Shown here: positions 6,106-9,919 of the stretch, in pieces | Numbering within the stretch: position 1 is the stretch's first letter | Layout of the letters: the number at the start of each line of letters is the position of its first letter | NCBI GenBank assembly: GCA_003224635.1 | Contig: QHZK01000058.1 | Coordinates: 1 to 9,919, forward strand | Direction: 5' to 3' | Source of the DNA: Acidobacteriota bacterium | Lineage (GTDB): Bacteria; Acidobacteriota; Terriglobia; UBA7540 | Length of the DNA stretch: 9,919 nt | Program-made: the position numbers and the translations under genes | The notes under the pieces: model-generated | Seen by the model: only the letters and a program-made list of their open reading frames with translations | Databases searched by the model: none | What the model was told of the DNA's origin: nothing

Positions 6106-7170
6106 CTATTGCTCCAGCAGCGTGATCTTCAGCTCGACGAGTGTCCCATCTCGCTCGAGGGCGAACACTTCACCGTGCGGCCCGAAAAGAGGCGACGTCC
6201 CAAGCGAATCGTGTGGAGCGCCGGGCCATTCTCCGACGAGCTTGTGCTCGCGATTGAAGACCAATGAGTCGGCACCCTGCCCGCCCACGTAATCGGGCAT
6301 GTCCCCCTGAGGGCCACAGGCCGTCACGTAGGTATTGCCCTGAGCGTCGACTGTGACTTGGCACGGACCCCCCAACAGCAGCGATCCAATGTCGAAGGCA
6401 TCGACCTTGTGGCCGTCGGCATCGAGGTAGATGACTCGGTCCCGTTCGGGGAGCGCAGCCAGCAGCCTGCCGTGGGAATCGAGGCTTCTGGGCAGAATGC
6501 CGTGGTTCAGATCCGGATCGGAAGAGACCCCCGGGACGATGCGCCAGACGAGCATTCCGGCCGCCGAGAATTTTGTCGTTCCGTTGTCATCCAGGATGTA
6601 GGTGTTGCCGTCGCCATCGACTGCCAGGAAGTCGGGCGAGAGCAGCTGATCGCTCCCGAACTGCTTGACAAAGCGACCGCCAGAACTGAACACCTGGACG
6701 CGATCGTTTCCGCTATCTGACACATAGACCAGGCCACTTGATCCGACTGCAATCCGGCCATGCGGGTCACCAACGGGTCCGTTGAACTGGAACTGCCCCG
6801 GTCCCGCGCCCTGGCTTCCCCAACGCCGAAGCACCGTTCCTTGCGGCGAGATGACGGTCACTCTGTTGCTGTTGTCCGTGACGTAGATGTTTCCGTCGGG
6901 ACCGATCGCGAGGTCGTCCGGATACTGCAACCCTAGGGACTCTACGCTCCAGTGATTGACGACTAAGAACGGGTTCGGGAGGGACGGCGAAACTGAAGTG
7001 CTGCTGCCGCAGCTTGCTGCCAGGACGACCACGCAGAGCGCGATGATGGCGTTAGAAGAGAGACTGGAAAGAGGCTGGGGCGGTGGCCAGTAGAGAGGCC
7101 GCCCATAAAGGCTCGGCTGCATGAAGGTTTCTCGGCAACCGCCTTCCATAACCTGCGTACCTCTCTTCAC
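6106..7170 (-). CDS. NHL-repeat beta-propeller lipoprotein
   Basis: The 354-residue product has a hydrophobic segment and lipobox-like LAASC (about residues 42-54), so it should be exported and lipid-anchored. Downstream are repeated blades of the NHL type: YPDDLAIGPDGNIYVTDNSN, GRIAVGSSGLVYVSDSGNDR with VQVFSSGGRFVKQFGS, LAVDGDGNTYILDDNG, VTVDAQGNTYVTACG and FGPHGEVFALERDG. The spacing suggests a propeller of about six blades. NHL propellers bind proteins, glycans or other ligands, or act as scaffolds; no catalytic signature is visible. The GTG at 7170 gives a long 38-residue lead before the hydrophobic segment; ATG at 7149 (AGAGG upstream) or 7122 gives a more usual signal peptide. Two bases separate its stop from the DctP start, so the pair is an operon. 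It is divergent from HK2 across 104 bp. Confidence 0.85.
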   Translation of the reverse strand: MKRGTQVMEGGCRETFMQPSLYGRPLYWPPPQPLSSLSSNAIIALCVVVLAASCGSSTSVSPSLPNPFLVVNHWSVESLGLQYPDDLAIGPDGNIYVTDNSNRVTVISPQGTVLRRWGSQGAGPGQFQFNGPVGDPHGRIAVGSSGLVYVSDSGNDRVQVFSSGGRFVKQFGSDQLLSPDFLAVDGDGNTYILDDNGTTKFSAAGMLVWRIVPGVSSDPDLNHGILPRSLDSHGRLLAALPERDRVIYLDADGHKVDAFDIGSLLLGGPCQVTVDAQGNTYVTACGPQGDMPDYVGGQGADSLVFNREHKLVGEWPGAPHDSLGTSPLFGPHGEVFALERDGTLVELKITLLEQ

Positions 7171-7274
7171 CTTCTTCGAAACTGCGCCGATCCTAAGCCC
7201 AGATCTGAAGCCTTGTCATTGCGGCCAGCCACATAGCTGACTGTGGAGGGTACGAACGCCGTCCCGGTTGGCCG
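7171..7274. promoter_or_regulatory. Divergent promoter region, NHL-DctP operon / HK2-RR2 operon
   Basis: The 104-bp gap must hold promoters for both operons. It contains a dyad CCACA (7229-7233) / TGTGG (7242-7246) with an 8-bp spacer, a candidate operator, and TTGTCA (7213-7218) that could be a -35 element. No good -10 box follows at 16-18 bp, so the promoter call is positional. RR2, the only DNA-binding regulator encoded here, is the obvious candidate ligand (inference). Confidence 0.4.
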
Positions 7275-9065
7275 ATGCCACAATGCGGGCCAATGAAGGC
7301 GGTAGCGGCGCGATTGGCGGCTCCGCTGCGCCTGGCTAGCGCCCTGCTCGCCTTGGCGGTCGCCAGCATAGGCATGGCGATCGCCGAAGGCCCCGGCCAG
7401 TCGACCACGTACGCTGGCACTTCGTCCGCTGGCGCTGTCTTGACTGTGACCGCTGGTCTCGGGCTCGCCTTGGCCGGGGTCGTGACGGCGCTCGGCGCGA
7501 GTCAGCGGCGGATCGGAGATCTCGCGATGGCTTCCGGCGTCTCGTGGTTTGCGCCACTGTTCGTGGCCTGGCAGGCGGGACCGCCTCTTGTGCGCAGCTT
7601 TGCTGCGTTGGTGAGCCCGTTGGCGTTTCCGCTCACCCTGAATCTGCTCCTCGCGTTTCCCACCAGAAGAACGCCTGGCATCCCGGCCCGATTGGTGGTG
7701 GCTGCCGTCTATGCCGAGGGGCTGTTGGCGGGGGCGCTGCTCGCCATCTTTCGCGATCCCTATCTCGACCGGGGCTGTTGGGCGAACTGCACCGCGAATG
7801 TGTTCTTGATCAAGCCGCTTCCCTCACTGGTGCAGGCGGTAGAGACTGCCGACCGCTGGTTCGTCGCGGCGGCGGCGGTGGTCATGGTCGGATTCTGCCT
7901 CGCTCGCCTCGCCTCCGGGCCCAGAGGCGCACGCCGGTCAAGCAGTTGGGTCCTGGTCCCCGGGATTGTTTTTGGATTGACGGTGGTCTCGCATGCGGCG
8001 CTCCTCGAGCGCTTTACGGTCGAGAAACCGTTCAACGCAGCCCTGGCGGCCAATTTCGATGTTATGGCCGCGGCACTTGCAGTTCTTGGCGGCGGCTTGC
8101 TTGCCGTGACCATAGAGATGCAGTTGAAACGAAACGGTGTCGCACGGATCGTCATGAATGCAGCAGAGGCACCGGCTCCCGGATCGATGCAGTCGGCCCT
8201 CGCAAAGGCGCTCGGAGACGCCACGCTACAACTTGCGTACTGGCTGCCGGACCGGCAAGGCTTCGTCGACGCGTACGGGCGCGCGGTTGACGAGCCAGAG
8301 CCGAAGCCAGCTCGCGCCGTGACACGCGTCACCAGGCGAGAAGCCGCCGTCGCCGTCGTCTCTCACGCAGGCTCAGTCGCCGGCCTGATCAAGGAGATGG
8401 GTCCCGCCATGCGCCTCGGACTGGAAAATGAGCGGCTGCAGGCGGAAGTGCTGGCGCGATTGGGAGAGCTCCGGGAGTCCAGGGCGCGAATCGTCCAGGC
8501 TTCAGACGACGAACGCCGGACGCTGGAGAAAAACCTCCACGACGGGGCACAGCAGCAGCTCCTCGCTCTGTCCTACAACCTCCGGCTTGCCCGTGCCAGC
8601 GCCGCCGCCCGGAGCGAGCCGGCCGCCGAGGTAGCACTGGTCGCTGCGATGCAGGACGCCCAGCAAGCGCTCGAGGAACTGCGCGACCTGGCTCACGGGA
8701 TCTACCCGGCGGTGTTGATGGAGGCTGGCCTGACTCCTGCATTGGAGTCTCTGGCGGATTCGGCACCGGTCGTCGTGCAGATCAAGGGCCGCGATCAGAG
8801 ATTTCCGACGGCGGTCGAGAATACGTTCTATTTCGTGGCGGTGGATGCGCTGACGGATGCGATCGAACGGGGCGCCACCCTTGTCACGATCGTCGTTGCG
8901 CATGATGATCACCGCATCTCGATGGTCGTTCAGGACGATGGGTCCGCGCGCACGTCGCGTATGGTCTCGCTCGCCGATCGAGTCGGTGCGCTGGACGGCA
9001 CCGTTGCCCTTGAGTCGAATATTTGCGGAGTCGAAGTGCCTTGCGACCCGCTTCATGACGCGTAA
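7275..9065 (+). CDS. Multi-pass sensor histidine kinase with intact H-box but degraded ATP-binding domain (HK2)
   Basis: The 596-residue paralogue of HK1 has about eight membrane segments (residues 15-281), an AFPTRR motif matching HK1's YPSGR, and an outer loop with paired cysteines, CWANCTANVF (about 168-177), that HK1 lacks. The linker LGDATLQLAYWLPDRQGFVD matches HK1. The HisKA_3 H-box is canonical, DDERRTLEKNLHDGAQQQ, with H422 and an intact DxxxQ phosphatase motif (D423, Q427). The catalytic domain is eroded: the N-box reads VDALTDAIERGA, with Asp528 for the conserved Asn. G1 reads DDGSAR (554-559) for DDGxGG, and G2 reads SRMVSLADR without its glycines. It may therefore be a phosphatase or phosphotransfer partner rather than a self-sufficient kinase. 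Start ATG 7275 or ATG 7293, neither with a clear ribosome binding site. Its end overlaps RR2 by 11 nt. Confidence 0.9.
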   Translation: MPQCGPMKAVAARLAAPLRLASALLALAVASIGMAIAEGPGQSTTYAGTSSAGAVLTVTAGLGLALAGVVTALGASQRRIGDLAMASGVSWFAPLFVAWQAGPPLVRSFAALVSPLAFPLTLNLLLAFPTRRTPGIPARLVVAAVYAEGLLAGALLAIFRDPYLDRGCWANCTANVFLIKPLPSLVQAVETADRWFVAAAAVVMVGFCLARLASGPRGARRSSSWVLVPGIVFGLTVVSHAALLERFTVEKPFNAALAANFDVMAAALAVLGGGLLAVTIEMQLKRNGVARIVMNAAEAPAPGSMQSALAKALGDATLQLAYWLPDRQGFVDAYGRAVDEPEPKPARAVTRVTRREAAVAVVSHAGSVAGLIKEMGPAMRLGLENERLQAEVLARLGELRESRARIVQASDDERRTLEKNLHDGAQQQLLALSYNLRLARASAAARSEPAAEVALVAAMQDAQQALEELRDLAHGIYPAVLMEAGLTPALESLADSAPVVVQIKGRDQRFPTAVENTFYFVAVDALTDAIERGATLVTIVVAHDDHRISMVVQDDGSARTSRMVSLADRVGALDGTVALESNICGVEVPCDPLHDA

Positions 9066-9720
9066 CTTGGCACTACCGCGAGTGGTGGTCGCCGACGACG
9101 TGATGTTGACGAGAGAGGGCATCGTGCGGCTACTGGGTGAGGCTGGTGTCGAGGTGGTCGGACAGAGCAGAGACGCCACCGAGCTGATGAAACAGGTCCG
9201 CTCGTTGCGTCCGGATGTAGCGATCGTCGACATCAGGATGCCCCCGACGCACACGGACGAAGGGCTGATCGCAGCTCGCCAGATTCGGTCCGAGTATCCG
9301 AAGGTAGGCGTGCTGGTCCTCTCGCAGTACGTCGAGCCTGCTTACGCGATGGAACTCATCAAGGCGTATCCGGAACGAATCGGATATCTCTTGAAGGATC
9401 GCGTTTTCGACGTAGCGACGGTAGTGGATGCGCTGCGCCGGATCATGGAGGGCGAGACTGTAATAGACCCGACGATCGTCTCCAAGCTGGTTGGGCGACG
9501 TCGTCGAGAGGACCCACTCGCCGACCTGACCCAACGCGAGCGGGAGGTCCTGGGACTCGTTGCGGAGGGGATGTCGAACGGAGCCATCGCTCGCCATCTC
9601 CTCTTGACGGAGCGCACGGTTGAGGCACACGTAACGCAGATCTTTCAGAAACTTGGGTTGTTCGAGTCACCGGACCAACACCGCAGAGTTTTGGCAGTCC
9701 TCACCTTCCTCCGGTCGTAA
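9055..9720 (+). CDS. NarL/LuxR-type response regulator (RR2)
   Basis: The 221-residue product has a receiver (residues 8-130) with D14-D15 (VVVADDV), phosphoacceptor D59 (VAIVDIRMPP), Ser90 and K114 (GYLLKD). A linker is followed by a LuxR/NarL helix-turn-helix at about 155-215 (LTQREREVLGLVAEGMSNGA, then TERTVEAHVTQIFQKLGL). All phosphorylation residues are intact and the length is usual for the family. The start is the ATG at 9055, inside the 3' end of HK2 (11-nt overlap); TTG at 9067 is an alternative. The open frame extends upstream to 8857 but that part is HK2 read in another frame. The tight overlap marks HK2 as the cognate partner. It is the only DNA-binding output in the two-component set and probably controls local promoters. 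Confidence 0.93.
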   Translation: MTRNLALPRVVVADDVMLTREGIVRLLGEAGVEVVGQSRDATELMKQVRSLRPDVAIVDIRMPPTHTDEGLIAARQIRSEYPKVGVLVLSQYVEPAYAMELIKAYPERIGYLLKDRVFDVATVVDALRRIMEGETVIDPTIVSKLVGRRRREDPLADLTQREREVLGLVAEGMSNGAIARHLLLTERTVEAHVTQIFQKLGLFESPDQHRRVLAVLTFLRS

Positions 9721-9722
9721 CA

Positions 9723-9760
9723 GTCGCTTCTTGTTGGGTTTAGTAGGAACCTTTAGCGAC
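9723..9760 (+). terminator. Weak terminator-like hairpin after RR2
   Basis: GTCGCT (9723-9728) pairs with AGCGAC (9755-9760), and inside it GGTTT can pair with AACC. There is no T-run after it. It lies two bases after the RR2 stop, so it may end transcription or protect the 3' end, but the call is weak. Confidence 0.3.
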
Positions 9761-9765
9761 CTGCT

Positions 9766-9919
9766 GTGTCACAGCCGTGTCACGCATTCCCGGAACCAGG
9801 AGGACACGGGAGGACTCGAGAGGACACGACGAGCTCGGCGATTGAGTACAGGAGGACACGCAAGGAACCGCCGGGATACGGAAGGACACACCGTTGTGCC
9901 GGTTCGGGACCGTGAGGCC
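9766..9919 (+). repeat. Motif-array repeat, copy 2, cut by window end
   Basis: Ungapped match to 845-998. The two GTGTCAC motifs are at 9766-9772 and 9777-9783, and the GGACAC-type motifs at 9802, 9812 (GGACTC), 9822, 9854 and 9884, keeping the 10-10-32-30 spacing. The last 19 bases (9901-9919) are identical to copy 1 and hold the tRNA-Pro anticodon loop TTCGGGA and the following CCGTGAGGCC. If the match continues, the T-arm and acceptor end lie just outside the window. The frames differ in stops from copy 1, arguing against coding. Confidence 0.7.
9901..9919 (+). pseudogene. Start of a second tRNA-Pro(CGG) 3' half, truncated by window end
   Basis: Identical to 980-998: two bases of the anticodon stem, G plus loop TTCGGGA with anticodon CGG, and the 3' strand CCGTG into the variable region. 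The bases before it cannot form a full anticodon stem (two of five pairs fail), so as at copy 1 no complete tRNA is present. Confidence 0.55.

Noticed and set aside
8857..9054. N-terminal extension of RR2 back to 8857
   Set aside because: This part is the HK2 catalytic domain in another frame; the receiver starts shortly after the ATG at 9055.

Overview
The window is high-GC DNA with compact, overlapping genes, frequent GTG/TTG starts and GGAGG-type ribosome binding sites. Its multi-pass HisKA_3 sensor kinases and IS481-type insertion sequence are styles common in Actinomycetota, Chloroflexota and related soil phyla. I cannot name the organism more precisely. It reads as an accessory region rather than a core locus.

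Layout. (1) 1-689: the 3' part of a GT4 glycosyltransferase cut by the window start. (2) 845-1025: a 154-bp motif array leading straight into the 3' half of a tRNA-Pro(CGG), with no 5' half. (3) 1032-2272: an IS481-family insertion sequence with 24-bp terminal inverted repeats, starting 6 bp after the tRNA CCA; a degenerate echo of the tRNA acceptor end lies at 2291-2312. (4) 2421-2716: a small minus-strand membrane protein (TTG start) with a clear intrinsic terminator. (5) 3011-9720: a symmetric signalling block in the order receiver RR1 > kinase HK1 >, < DctP-like lipoprotein < NHL lipoprotein, kinase HK2 > NarL-type regulator RR2 >. (6) 9766-9919: a second copy of the motif array and tRNA-Pro 3' half, running off the window end.

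Main biological point. The two paralogous kinases have complementary defects. HK1 keeps N, G1 and G2 ATP-binding boxes but has Arg (residue 357) where the phosphoacceptor His belongs. HK2 keeps the LHDGAQQ H-box, with its His and DxxxQ phosphatase motif, but its N-box Asn is Asp and both glycine boxes are eroded. The sequence therefore suggests a split kinase: HK1 may phosphorylate HK2 in trans, HK2 passing phosphate to RR2 (DNA-binding), with output-less RR1 as a sink or intermediate. Between them lie two predicted surface lipoproteins, a TRAP-type solute receptor with no permease in view and an NHL beta-propeller, which could be the sensory inputs. This is inference from motifs.

Second point. 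The two array copies (845-998 and 9766-9919) align with no gaps at about 78% identity by hand count. Five GGACAC-type motifs keep spacings of 10, 10, 32 and 30 bp, and identity becomes complete from the anticodon loop of the tRNA remnant. This resembles recombinase arm sites next to a tRNA attachment core, so 1026 to just beyond 9919 may be an integrase-less cargo unit in a tandem tRNA-Pro island.
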